Counted from the stretch's first letter, positions 1 through 6,245 are shown. The stretch: DNA of 9,089 nt from an uncultured Lysobacteraceae bacterium (GCA_946482585.1 CAMLSI010000201.1:1-9089), one strand, 5' to 3'. The notes: a model not told the origin generated them from the sequence alone. Made by a program: numbers and translations.

Positions 1-722
1 TGACCTTCGAGATGTGCGGCAACGACGGCCTGCAGGCGCGGTCCAGCTTCAAATCGCAGACCGGCACCTGCGACTACAGCGTGCTGAACAACGCGGTGGC
101 CACCTGCAAGAGCTATGTCGCGCAGGCGATGGACTACATCAACGCGAATGCCCACGCCAATACCAAGCTCAAGCTCATCGCGAACCTCTACTACCCGGGC
201 TACAACGCCGACAACGTGCAGAGTTCCTGCCGCGACGCGGTCACCGGCGCGACGGTGAATCTGCGCGATCGTTTCCTGCCGGCGATGGCGACGATGAACT
301 ACTGGATGTGCGAGCACGCGCGCCTCAAGGGCTTCAAGTGCGCCGACAGCTTTGCGCAATACATGGGCGCGGACTACGACAGCAACGGCGACGGTCAGAT
401 CGATTCCGACGCGCTGCGTTACGTGGCCGGCGAGAGCGAGGCGAGCTATGTGACGCGCATCTCCACCACGCTGCGTTCCACCTTGCGCGACGCGAACACG
501 CATTTCGTGAGCGCGTCGAGCAGCTTCGACTACATCCAGTCCGACGACGTGCATCCGACCTACACCGGCGGCACGGTGAGTGCGGGTCTCTGGGGCGGAT
601 CGACCGGCAGCGGCGCGCCGCGCTATACGAGCTTCACCGGCGGCAAGAGTCCGATCTGGAACAATTTCGGGCACGAGCGCATGGGCTGGTCGCTGTCGAC
701 CTACAACTCGCCCACGCCGTGA
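1..722 (+). CDS. SGNH/GDSL-family hydrolase, C-terminal part (5' end outside window)
   Basis: The frame is open from the left edge (first full codon at position 3) to TGA at 720-722, so the start and the GDSL serine block lie upstream. The visible part opens with TFEMCGND, which fits the block III Gly-Asn-Asp of SGNH hydrolases. Near the end, SDDVHPT (about 540-560) supplies the block V Asp-x-x-His, with the catalytic Asp at 543-545 and His at 552-554. Several cysteines suggest an exported, disulfide-bonded enzyme. Family members are esterases or lipases acting on acyl esters; the substrate here cannot be told. An EF-hand-like loop (DSNGDGQID, codons from 378) interrupts the domain between blocks III and V. 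The next gene starts 22 nt downstream on the same strand, so the two may be co-transcribed. The family call is firm from the motifs; the substrate is unknown. Confidence 0.85.
   Translation, partial: TFEMCGNDGLQARSSFKSQTGTCDYSVLNNAVATCKSYVAQAMDYINANAHANTKLKLIANLYYPGYNADNVQSSCRDAVTGATVNLRDRFLPAMATMNYWMCEHARLKGFKCADSFAQYMGADYDSNGDGQIDSDALRYVAGESEASYVTRISTTLRSTLRDANTHFVSASSSFDYIQSDDVHPTYTGGTVSAGLWGGSTGSGAPRYTSFTGGKSPIWNNFGHERMGWSLSTYNSPTP
378..413 (+). other. EF-hand-like calcium-binding loop within the SGNH hydrolase
   Basis: The loop reads D-S-N-G-D-G-Q-I-D-S-D-A. Loop positions 1, 3, 5 and 9 are Asp/Asn/Asp/Asp, position 6 is Gly and position 8 is Ile, as in EF-hand and dockerin loops. Position 12, normally Glu or Asp, is Ala, with Asp just before it. 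A single loop suggests structural calcium binding and not a regulatory pair. Calcium binding is inferred from the pattern only. Confidence 0.5.
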
Positions 723-744
723 TCGCTCGGCGAGCGCGTTGTCG

Positions 745-1464
745 ATGAACGGCTCCGGTCATGGCCGCACCACGCCGTCCGTCGAGGACGGCGATGGTGT
801 GCGCGTGATCCGGGAACGTCGCTCGATGCTGTCGGCGGCGATGTTGGCGAAAGTGTTCGCCGCGGCGGTGATCGTGGCGGGCATCGCGACGCTGGTGCTC
901 TCGCCGCGATCGTCGCGCACGGTGACCGAACGGGGCGGCCGCGCGGACACAGCGCCGATCGTGTCGGTCGCGACCGAATCGAACGGTGCGGCGCCCGCGC
1001 GCGTCGCGGCGACGGCGGCGCGTGTTCCACAACGCAACGCGGCAGCAGTGCACGCCATGGCTATCGCGCGAAATCCCGACGACTTGCCGAGCGGCGACCC
1101 CGACGACATCGCGACCTACGTGTCGCCCACGGGTCCCGTGCCGACCATGACCGAAGTAATCCAGGCTCTGCACGACATGGGCGATCGCACCGGTATCGGC
1201 GCCTTCAATCCGCCCGGCACGAGTCCGCCGCTGCGCGGCCTCGCGGTGCCCGACGATTTCGAGCTGCCGGCCGGCTACGTGCGCCATCACCAGGTGACCG
1301 ACGAGGGCGAACCGCTCGAAGCTATCCTGATGTTCTCGCCCGACGGCACCTTCGTGGATGCATCGGGCCGCGCGATCGCGATTCCGGAAGATCGCGTCGT
1401 GCCGCCGGAGATGGCGCCGCCCGGGCTTCCGATCCGGGAAATCACGATCCCGCCGACGCCGTGA
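745..1464 (+). CDS. Hypothetical N-terminally membrane-anchored periplasmic protein
   Basis: No family is recognised. With ATG at 745 the protein has 239 residues: a short basic N-terminus (RERR at 23-26), one hydrophobic helix at about 32-52 (AAMLAKVFAAAVIVAGIATL), a low-complexity Ala/Arg/Thr stretch to about 105, then a more ordered part. That part includes VPTMTEVIQALHDMGDRTG (132-150), LPAGYVRHHQ (174-183), ILMFSPDGTFVDASGR (194-209) and a proline-rich end (VPPEMAPPGLP and IPPTP). It is probably anchored in the inner membrane with the bulk in the periplasm, and it has no cysteines. The start is uncertain: the 745 ATG has no clear Shine-Dalgarno. ATG 826 is an alternative with GGGAACG upstream that would leave the helix at the very N-terminus (212 residues), like a signal peptide. 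It lies 22 nt after the SGNH gene and 55 nt before the Lnt-like gene, so an operon is possible. Confidence 0.7.
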   Translation: MNGSGHGRTTPSVEDGDGVRVIRERRSMLSAAMLAKVFAAAVIVAGIATLVLSPRSSRTVTERGGRADTAPIVSVATESNGAAPARVAATAARVPQRNAAAVHAMAIARNPDDLPSGDPDDIATYVSPTGPVPTMTEVIQALHDMGDRTGIGAFNPPGTSPPLRGLAVPDDFELPAGYVRHHQVTDEGEPLEAILMFSPDGTFVDASGRAIAIPEDRVVPPEMAPPGLPIREITIPPTP

Positions 1465-1507
1465 TGTGCGCGCCTTGAGGGGCCGTCCTTGATGTGTGTG
1501 CACTGAT

Positions 1508-1517
1508 GGGCATGCCC
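1508..1517. repeat. Perfect 10-bp palindrome GGGCATGCCC before the Lnt-like start
   Basis: GGGCATGCCC is its own reverse complement and ends two bases before the ATG at 1520. It overlaps the weak GATGGG Shine-Dalgarno candidate. It could be a protein-binding site or simply chance in GC-rich DNA. If the GTG at 1496 is the true start, it lies inside the coding region. Confidence 0.25.
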
Positions 1518-1519
1518 TG

Positions 1520-4012
1520 ATGCGTGCGTTCGTTGCGCCGCCGCGCGCGACGTGGCGCGTGTTCGCCGGCATCGTCGCGAGCGCCGCGTTGCTGGGTCTC
1601 TATGCACGCGGCGGCTACGCGTGGGTACTGGGCTTCGTGGTGCTGGTGCCGTGGCTGCTCGCCTTGAACGCCGCGCGCACCTTCGCGGGCGCGCTGCTGA
1701 GCGGCTGGGTGATGAGCGTCGCGTTCGTTGCGGCCGTGTTCTTCTGGTTCGGCGCGGCGCTGGATGCCTACACCGGTGTCGGAACGGTTCCCGCGGTGCT
1801 CGCGCTGTGCGTGTTCGCGCCGTTGCTGCAGCCGCAGGTGATCGTCTTCGCCGGGGTGCGCCATCTCGCCGGACGGCATCATGGGAGCGTCGTGCGTGCG
1901 CTCGCCGGTGCGTCGGCCTGGGTCGCCTGCGAATGGCTGTGGCCGAAGCTGCTGGGCGACACGCTGGGCCACGGTATTCAGTCCTCGGTGTGGTTGCGAC
2001 AGATCGCCGACCTCGGCGGCGCCGCCGGTATCAGTTTCCTGCTGATCCTCGGCAACGAAGCGCTGACGCAGGCCGTGGCGCGACCACGCGACGGCATTCG
2101 TCACGTGCTGCGGCCGCTCGCGCTCGCGGTCGCGCTGCCGGCGATGATGGCGGGCTACGGCGTACTGCGCCTTTCCACGGTCGAATCGGCACTGAGCGCC
2201 CCGGCCGCGGCGATGCGCGTCGCGATGGTGCAGGCGAACCTCGTCGACTACGAACGCCGGCGGCGCGAGCGCGGCACGTATGCGGTCGTGCGCGAGATTC
2301 TGGACACCCACGTCGCGCTGTCGCGCGCGGCCATCGAACACCACCGCGCGGATGCCGTGCTGTGGTCGGAGACGGTGTATCCGACGACGTTCGGCCATCC
2401 GCGCAGCGAAGACGGCGCGGCGCTGGATCGCGAGATCCTCGATTTCGCCGCGGCCGCGAACGTGGCGCTGGTCTTCGGTACCTACGATCGCGATGTCGCA
2501 GGCGAGTACAACGCGGCGACATTCCTGGCGCCCGGTGCCGGCGCGATCGGTACCTATCGCAAGACCTATCCGTTTCCGCTGACCGAATACGTGCCGGCAT
2601 GGCTCGACGGTCCGCTGCTGCGGCGCTGGCTGCCGTGGGCCGGCACGTGGCAACCCGGTTCGGGTGCGCGCGTCCTGCCGCTGCGCGCCGCCGACGGGCG
2701 CGAGCTCAGCGTGGTGCCGCTGATCTGCCTCGACGACGTGCGGCCGGGTCTCGCCATCGACGGCGCGCGTCTCGGCGCGCAGGCGATCGTGGGGCTTTCC
2801 AACGATGCCTGGTTCACCGGTCATCCGATCGGTGTGCGCCTGCATCTGGCGGTGGCGGCGTTCCGCAGCATCGAGACGCGCCTGCCGCAGCTGCGCGTCA
2901 CCACGAACGGCCTCAGCGCCTTCGTCGATCCGACGGGTGAAGTGCTCGCGAGCACGGCGATGGGTGATCGCGCGGTATTGGCAGGCGAGGTGCCGTTGCG
3001 CGATCCGCCGCCGACCGTGATGGTGCGCTGGGGCGACTGGGTGGGCGGCGCAGCAGGTGCGTTCCTGCTGTCGCTCGCCATCGTGCCGGTCGTGCGCGTG
3101 TGGCGCGCACGCCGGGCAAAGACCGATCCGCGTGCGAACGCCGGCGCGGCGGCGTCGACGGCTCCGGCGGCTTTCGATGTCGTGCTGCTCACGCCGGGCT
3201 GGCGTGCCGCGACCGCGCTGCTGCGCGCCTGCGCCGGCGCCGGCCTGCTGTGGCTGGCCGTGCGCATGCTGCTGCGCGACGGTCTGCAGGTGAACTCGCT
3301 GGTACAACTGCAGATCTTCCTGGGGGCGACGCTCGCGCCGGCGGTGGCGGCGTGGGCGATCCAGCGCGCGTTCGCTGCGCGCGCGCGCGTCGACGCGGGC
3401 CTGCTGGTGCTGCAGCAAGGTCACCAGCGCATCGAGGTGCCCGTGGACCGGATCGTCACGGCGCAGGCGTGGCGCGTGCCGTTGCCCGGCACGGGTATGG
3501 ATCTGGTGCTCGCTTCCGGCGCGCGTTTCGCGCACGGCATCGCCGTCGCCGACATTCATGCGCTGCTGCGTGCGTTGACCGAGGCCGGATCTCCCGTGCG
3601 CCCGGCGGGCGCGGCCTCGACACGCCTGGCCGACTACGCCACGGCGCGTGCGCTCGCGATGTGGCCGCGGCTCGATCATCCGCTGGTCAAGTTCGTGCTG
3701 TTCCCGTTGCTGCCGGCGTTGCCCGCCTTCCGTCTGCACCAGCGCATCGCTTTCGGCGGCACCTTCGGCGAGTACTACACCTACGGACTCGCGGCCTGGC
3801 TCACCGGACTGCTGGTCTGGTGGGCCGCCTGGTCCATCGGCCTGATGCTGTTCGCCGCCGCACTGCGCATCGTGGTCGAGACCGGGCACTTGGCGGTGCT
3901 GCACTGGCCGGCACGCGCCCGCGCGGTGCGCCGCACGCTGGCCGCGCTGAGTCGCGTGGCCTTCTACGCCGGTCTACCGGCGTGGCTGGCGGTTCGGTTG
4001 TTGGCCGGCTAG
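1520..4012 (+). CDS. Apolipoprotein N-acyltransferase-like membrane protein with a ~300-residue C-terminal extension
   Basis: With ATG 1520 the protein has 830 residues. Residues 10-220 form several membrane helices resembling the Lnt N-terminal half. Residues 232 to about 497 are a carbon-nitrogen hydrolase domain with the Glu-Lys-Cys triad: E284 in WSETVYPT, K348 in YRKTYPFP and C403 in PLICLDD. E356 (LTEYVP) sits 8 residues after the Lys, as in E. coli Lnt (K335/E343). Lnt-type signatures follow: LSNDAWFTG, then R-x3-ETR and VTTNG. Lnt transfers a third acyl chain from phospholipid to the N-terminal Cys of lipoproteins in the inner membrane. A further helix at 510-531 would end an ordinary Lnt of about 510-530 residues. 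Here some 300 residues follow, with more helices and a short beta-rich stretch at 621-692. The usual Cys-Tyr-Glu is Cys-Leu-Asp. GTG 1496 is an alternative start (GAGGGG at 1477-1482, spacing long); GATGGG precedes ATG 1520. The corC/ybeX neighbour common for housekeeping lnt is absent, so this may be a paralogue. Confidence 0.8.
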   Translation: MRAFVAPPRATWRVFAGIVASAALLGLYARGGYAWVLGFVVLVPWLLALNAARTFAGALLSGWVMSVAFVAAVFFWFGAALDAYTGVGTVPAVLALCVFAPLLQPQVIVFAGVRHLAGRHHGSVVRALAGASAWVACEWLWPKLLGDTLGHGIQSSVWLRQIADLGGAAGISFLLILGNEALTQAVARPRDGIRHVLRPLALAVALPAMMAGYGVLRLSTVESALSAPAAAMRVAMVQANLVDYERRRRERGTYAVVREILDTHVALSRAAIEHHRADAVLWSETVYPTTFGHPRSEDGAALDREILDFAAAANVALVFGTYDRDVAGEYNAATFLAPGAGAIGTYRKTYPFPLTEYVPAWLDGPLLRRWLPWAGTWQPGSGARVLPLRAADGRELSVVPLICLDDVRPGLAIDGARLGAQAIVGLSNDAWFTGHPIGVRLHLAVAAFRSIETRLPQLRVTTNGLSAFVDPTGEVLASTAMGDRAVLAGEVPLRDPPPTVMVRWGDWVGGAAGAFLLSLAIVPVVRVWRARRAKTDPRANAGAAASTAPAAFDVVLLTPGWRAATALLRACAGAGLLWLAVRMLLRDGLQVNSLVQLQIFLGATLAPAVAAWAIQRAFAARARVDAGLLVLQQGHQRIEVPVDRIVTAQAWRVPLPGTGMDLVLASGARFAHGIAVADIHALLRALTEAGSPVRPAGAASTRLADYATARALAMWPRLDHPLVKFVLFPLLPALPAFRLHQRIAFGGTFGEYYTYGLAAWLTGLLVWWAAWSIGLMLFAAALRIVVETGHLAVLHWPARARAVRRTLAALSRVAFYAGLPAWLAVRLLAG

Positions 4013-4111
4013 CCAAATACACCGGCTGAAACACCGGATGCGGCATCCGCCCGATGCCTGAAACGTGGCGGCGCTGCAGTCTGGAGGCCCCTCGCTCGCG
4101 GAGATGGCCTC
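4013..4111 (+). promoter_or_regulatory. Intergenic leader of the cytochrome b561-luxR pair, with small repeats
   Basis: This 99-nt gap separates the Lnt-like stop from the b561 ATG. ACACCGG occurs twice, at 4019-4025 and 4031-4037, 12 nt apart. The second copy runs into a small hairpin, CGGATG-CGG-CATCCG (4035-4049), with no T-run after it. The palindrome GGCTAGCC at 4007-4014 spans the upstream stop codon. A good Shine-Dalgarno, GGAG at 4100-4103, stands 8 nt before the ATG at 4112. I see no clear -35/-10 pair. The direct repeats could be operator half-sites, but that is speculative. Confidence 0.35.
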
Positions 4112-4873
4112 ATGAGTACCGTTCGTATCTACGACCTGCCCACCCGGGTGTTTCATGCGTGTTTCGCCGCACTGTTCGTTGCCGCCTATGCCATAGCGAA
4201 CCTGGTGGACGACGAATCGTCCCGTTTCGCCTGGCACATGCTGGCGGGAATGACGCTGGGCGTGGCGGTGCTGGTCCGGTTGATCTGGGGCCTGGTCGGC
4301 ACGCGCCATGCGCGGCTGTCGGACTGGGTGCTTTCTCCGCGCCAGCTGGCGGGCTACCTGAAAGGCGTGTTCTCCGGCGGCAGCCGCCGCTGGGCGGGCC
4401 ACAATCCCGCATCGAGCTGGGCCGCACTGTCGATGATGCTGCTGACGCTCGGGCTCGGCGCCAGCGGCGTGGCCATGGCCACCGGCGTGGCGCCTGAATG
4501 GGTGGAGGAGGCGCATGAGCTGATGGCCAATCTCTTCCTGGCGGTGGTACTGCTGCATCTGGCGGGGCTCGCCGTGCACGTCCTGCGGCATCGCGACGCG
4601 TTGCCGATGAGCATGCTGAACGGCCGCAAGCGCGATCTGCCGGCGGGCACGCAAGGGGTTCCGGCCCGGGGCGTCGTCGCCGTGCTCATGCTGGCCGTGC
4701 TCGCCGGCACGGGCGGGCAACTGCTGCGCCGGTACGATTCGGCCAGCGGCACGCTCGATCTGTTCGGCACCCGATGGGTGTTGCGCGAAGGTGGACACGA
4801 GCGCGGAGGCGGCGTCGAGGCGGGCGAGGCAGCGCGCGGACACGAGGACGACGATGAACGCGAGCGGCATTGA
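4112..4873 (+). CDS. Bacterial di-heme cytochrome b561-family protein
   Basis: The 253-residue product matches the prokaryotic cytochrome b561 / hydrogenase b-type family, integral inner-membrane proteins that carry electrons between quinones or cytochromes and partners. It begins with the typical YDLPTRVFH (H15), then WHMLAG (H42), with further His at 135 (EEAHELMAN) and 149 (LLHLAGLAVH, also H156). H15, H42, H135 and H149 are the likely axial ligands of two b hemes. Four helices lie at about 13-31, 42-62, 103-124 and 136-157, and a fifth hydrophobic segment at 187-204. The last 25 residues are highly charged (for example HEDDDERERH). ATG 4112 is supported by GGAG 8 nt upstream. The 3' end overlaps the next gene by 20 nt, which suggests translational coupling. 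No partner cytochrome c or catechol/hydrogenase subunit is adjacent, so the electron donor and acceptor are unknown. Confidence 0.9.
   Translation: MSTVRIYDLPTRVFHACFAALFVAAYAIANLVDDESSRFAWHMLAGMTLGVAVLVRLIWGLVGTRHARLSDWVLSPRQLAGYLKGVFSGGSRRWAGHNPASSWAALSMMLLTLGLGASGVAMATGVAPEWVEEAHELMANLFLAVVLLHLAGLAVHVLRHRDALPMSMLNGRKRDLPAGTQGVPARGVVAVLMLAVLAGTGGQLLRRYDSASGTLDLFGTRWVLREGGHERGGGVEAGEAARGHEDDDERERH
4844..4848 (+). promoter_or_regulatory. Shine-Dalgarno deciding the luxR start
   Basis: GAGGA lies 5 nt before ATG 4854, inside the end of the b561 coding sequence. It favours 4854 over the upstream GTG at 4791 and indicates translational coupling of the two overlapping genes. Confidence 0.6.
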
Positions 4874-5441
4874 CGACACGGATTCCACGGGCCCGCCGGC
4901 CCAGGCAGTAAGTGCGCGCGAGCGCGGCGTCGTGGTCACTGTCCTCTTGCTGATCGCCGTATTGGTGACGATCGACGTCGCCACCGACCTGCACCAGGGC
5001 GCATCGCTCTGGCACGTCGTGTTCGAGATCATCGCCGGCATCGCCGCGGCAGCCGGCGCGCTTTATCTGCTGCACGGCACCGTGCGCCTGCGGCGGCGGC
5101 TCGCCCGGCAGGCGAGGGATCTGTCGGCCTACCGTGTTCAGGCGGAAGCCTGGCAGGCGCAGGCACGCAAGCAGGTGGAAGGGCTGGCGCGCTCCATCGA
5201 CCGGCAACTCGATCACTGGAAACTGTCGGCCGCCGAAAAGGAGATCGCCTTCCTGCTGTTGAAGGGGCTGAGCCTGAAAGACATTGCCGATGTGCGCGGC
5301 ACGGGCGAAAAGACCGTGCGTGCGCAATCGGCGGCGATCTATGCCAAGGCCGGCCTCAGCGGACGCTCGGAGTTGTCGGCCTTCTTCCTGGAGGATTTGC
5401 TGGTGCCGCCGGTGTCGGATCCGGCGTCGGGGGCGGGTTGA
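4854..5441 (+). CDS. Membrane-anchored LuxR-type HTH transcriptional regulator (no receiver domain)
   Basis: The product has 195 residues. Two predicted membrane helices lie at about 25-43 (VVVTVLLLIAVLVTI) and 56-74, with a short loop between them (DVATDLHQGASLWH). A basic, helical, coiled-coil-like linker follows at 78-118. A LuxR/GerE helix-turn-helix covers about 122-183: LSAAEKEIAFLLLKGLSLKDIA, then GTGEKTVRAQSAAIYAKAGL and SGRSELSAFFLEDL. The DNA-binding end should face the cytoplasm. There is no phospho-acceptor receiver or PAS domain, so any signal would have to come through the membrane helices or a partner. ATG 4854 is chosen because GAGGA (4844-4848) lies 5 nt upstream; the frame continues up to a GTG at 4791, but that would add a poorly structured segment. 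It overlaps the b561 gene by 20 nt, so both proteins are probably made together and may work together. Confidence 0.85.
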   Translation: MNASGIDDTDSTGPPAQAVSARERGVVVTVLLLIAVLVTIDVATDLHQGASLWHVVFEIIAGIAAAAGALYLLHGTVRLRRRLARQARDLSAYRVQAEAWQAQARKQVEGLARSIDRQLDHWKLSAAEKEIAFLLLKGLSLKDIADVRGTGEKTVRAQSAAIYAKAGLSGRSELSAFFLEDLLVPPVSDPASGAG

Positions 5442-5746
5442 CTTCCGGAGCGGACGAAAGGGGCGGCGGGCCGGGGCCGGTCCGTTTCTCCGGCACGCTG
5501 TGCGCTTCACCGCACGTGAGCTGGCCTCGAGAAGGCGCGGACCGTGCCGGCAGAGACATGTGACTGTTGTATATATATTTGTTGGTTTTTGCACGCGCCT
5601 CGCGCGCCGTGTTCCCCCGTCCGCGCGTTCTTTCGCTTCCTTGCTTCGTGAGCGGCCCGAACCGCGTTCGCTTCGGCTTCTCCGGCCTCGCTTGCGTTCG
5701 CCGGGCATCCGCGCATTCGAAGCGCGGCTCGCGGCCGGACCGGCAG
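5442..5746. other. Gene-poor intergenic region with hairpins and an AT-rich patch
   Basis: I see no convincing gene in these 305 nt; open frames on either strand have atypical composition and no motif. After the hairpin at 5445-5493 come smaller stem-loops: GTGCG-CTTCAC-CGCAC (5500-5515) and GCCT-CGAGA-AGGC (5524-5536). The imperfect palindrome CAGAGACATGTGACTG lies at 5551-5566. Next is an AT-rich block at 5567-5590 (alternating TATATATA, then GTTGGTTTTT), very unlike the surrounding GC-rich DNA, followed by a pyrimidine-rich stretch on the + strand (about 5609-5645). The AT block could be promoter -10 material or the U-rich end of a transcript. No -35 match at normal spacing was found on either strand. 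Confidence 0.5.
5445..5493 (+). terminator. Terminator-like imperfect hairpin after the luxR gene
   Basis: Three nucleotides after the luxR stop, CCGGAG and CGGAC (5445-5455) pair with GTCCG (5480-5484) and CTCCGG (5488-5493). The 3' arm carries a three-T bulge, and the G-rich loop is 24 nt long. That gives 11 paired bases. No T-tract follows directly, so this is not a classic intrinsic terminator. It may stabilise the mRNA end or assist Rho-dependent termination. Confidence 0.4.
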
Positions 5747-6040
5747 TCAGGGCGCCTGCCCGGACTGCGACGAGGCATCGCAGGCCTGTTCGTACTTGCG
5801 AATGACCTCGCGAAGCACGCGTATGCCGCGACGGTCGCTGGATACCTGCCAGGCACGGAATGTCGCAATGATCGCGAACGCGCACGCGAAGGCTGCGGTC
5901 GCGCCGTATGCGAAGCCGATGATGACGAGCGCGGCCGCCGGCAGGAGATAGGTTGCCTCGAAGATCAGCGAAGACTCGGAGGGTTCGAGAATGCGGGCAA
6001 CCAGAAGTTGCTCGGCGGCGGTGAACGAAGGACGTGACAT
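5747..6040 (-). CDS. Small two-helix membrane protein, hypothetical
   Basis: This 97-residue product reads leftwards from ATG (6040-6038) to TGA at 5747-5749. It starts MSRPSFTAAEQLLVARILEP, followed by a hydrophobic hairpin, about 33-48 (ATYLLPAAALVIIGFA) and 50-64 (GATAAFACAFAIIAT). A basic C-terminal segment (RRGIRVLREVIRKYEQ) would face the cytoplasm. Codon use is GC-rich at third positions like its neighbours, which supports a real gene. A weak Shine-Dalgarno, GAGAG, lies 10 nt upstream of the ATG. The frame extends upstream to an ATG at 6127, but that would run through the strong inverted repeat and looks non-coding. No family is recognised. It is divergent from the gene at 6296. Confidence 0.65.
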   Translation of the reverse strand: MSRPSFTAAEQLLVARILEPSESSLIFEATYLLPAAALVIIGFAYGATAAFACAFAIIATFRAWQVSSDRRGIRVLREVIRKYEQACDASSQSGQAP

Positions 6041-6083
6041 ATCGGTTGCACTCTCAGGCTGCGTTGAGCCGCCGCGGGTCCAG

Positions 6084-6139
6084 TGCGCAGCACCGAGTGG
6101 CCGCAGCGCGAATCGCTGCGGAAGCAACGGTGTTGTGCA
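6084..6139 (+). repeat. Long two-tier hairpin (structured RNA or extragenic palindrome)
   Basis: An outer stem pairs TGCGCAGCACCG (6084-6095) with CGGTGTTGTGCA (6128-6139) over 12 positions, including two G-T pairs. Inside, CCGCAGCG (6101-6108) pairs perfectly with CGCTGCGG (6114-6121) around a CGAAT loop. Internal loops of 5 and 6 nt separate the stems. Both G-T pairs are allowed only in + strand RNA (G·U); on the other strand they become A·C mismatches. This points to rightward transcription, for example the leader of the gene at 6296. A REP-like palindrome is the main alternative. No T-run follows, so it is not an ordinary terminator. Confidence 0.5.
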
Positions 6140-6245
6140 GCAGTGCCGCGGCGGTTTCGGAATTCCGGATCCAGTACCAGGCGAGCCATGAGTATCGGGC
6201 GATGGCGTCGATCAGGCCAGGCGGCCGGCGCTGATCGAATCAATG

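Noticed and set aside
1442..3904. A very long open frame (820 codons) on the minus strand opposite the Lnt-like gene
   Set aside because: Its translation is rich in Arg, His, Gln and Ala with no domains. It mirrors the third-position GC bias of the real + strand gene, which has intact Lnt motifs.
3974..5041. Long minus-strand open frame opposite the b561 and luxR genes
   Set aside because: Low-complexity Arg/Gln/His composition and no motifs; the + strand genes have clear heme ligands and an HTH.
5567..5590. LexA-like SOS box in ACTGTTGTATATATATTTG
   Set aside because: The left half CTGT is present, but the expected ACAG is absent at the required 8-nt spacing.
5586..5606. Intrinsic terminator made from the T-run and the CGCGC-CTC-GCGCG hairpin
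   Set aside because: On the + strand the T-run comes before the hairpin, and on the - strand the hairpin is followed by A residues, so neither orientation gives a stem then U-tract.
5507..5716. Small minus-strand frame of 69 codons in the intergenic region
   Set aside because: Low-complexity Ala/Glu/Arg composition that runs through the AT block, with no ribosome site or motif.
6041..6127. Upstream extension of the small membrane protein to an ATG at 6127
   Set aside because: It would translate through the strong hairpin, and the added peptide shows no coding character; ATG 6040 is adequate.
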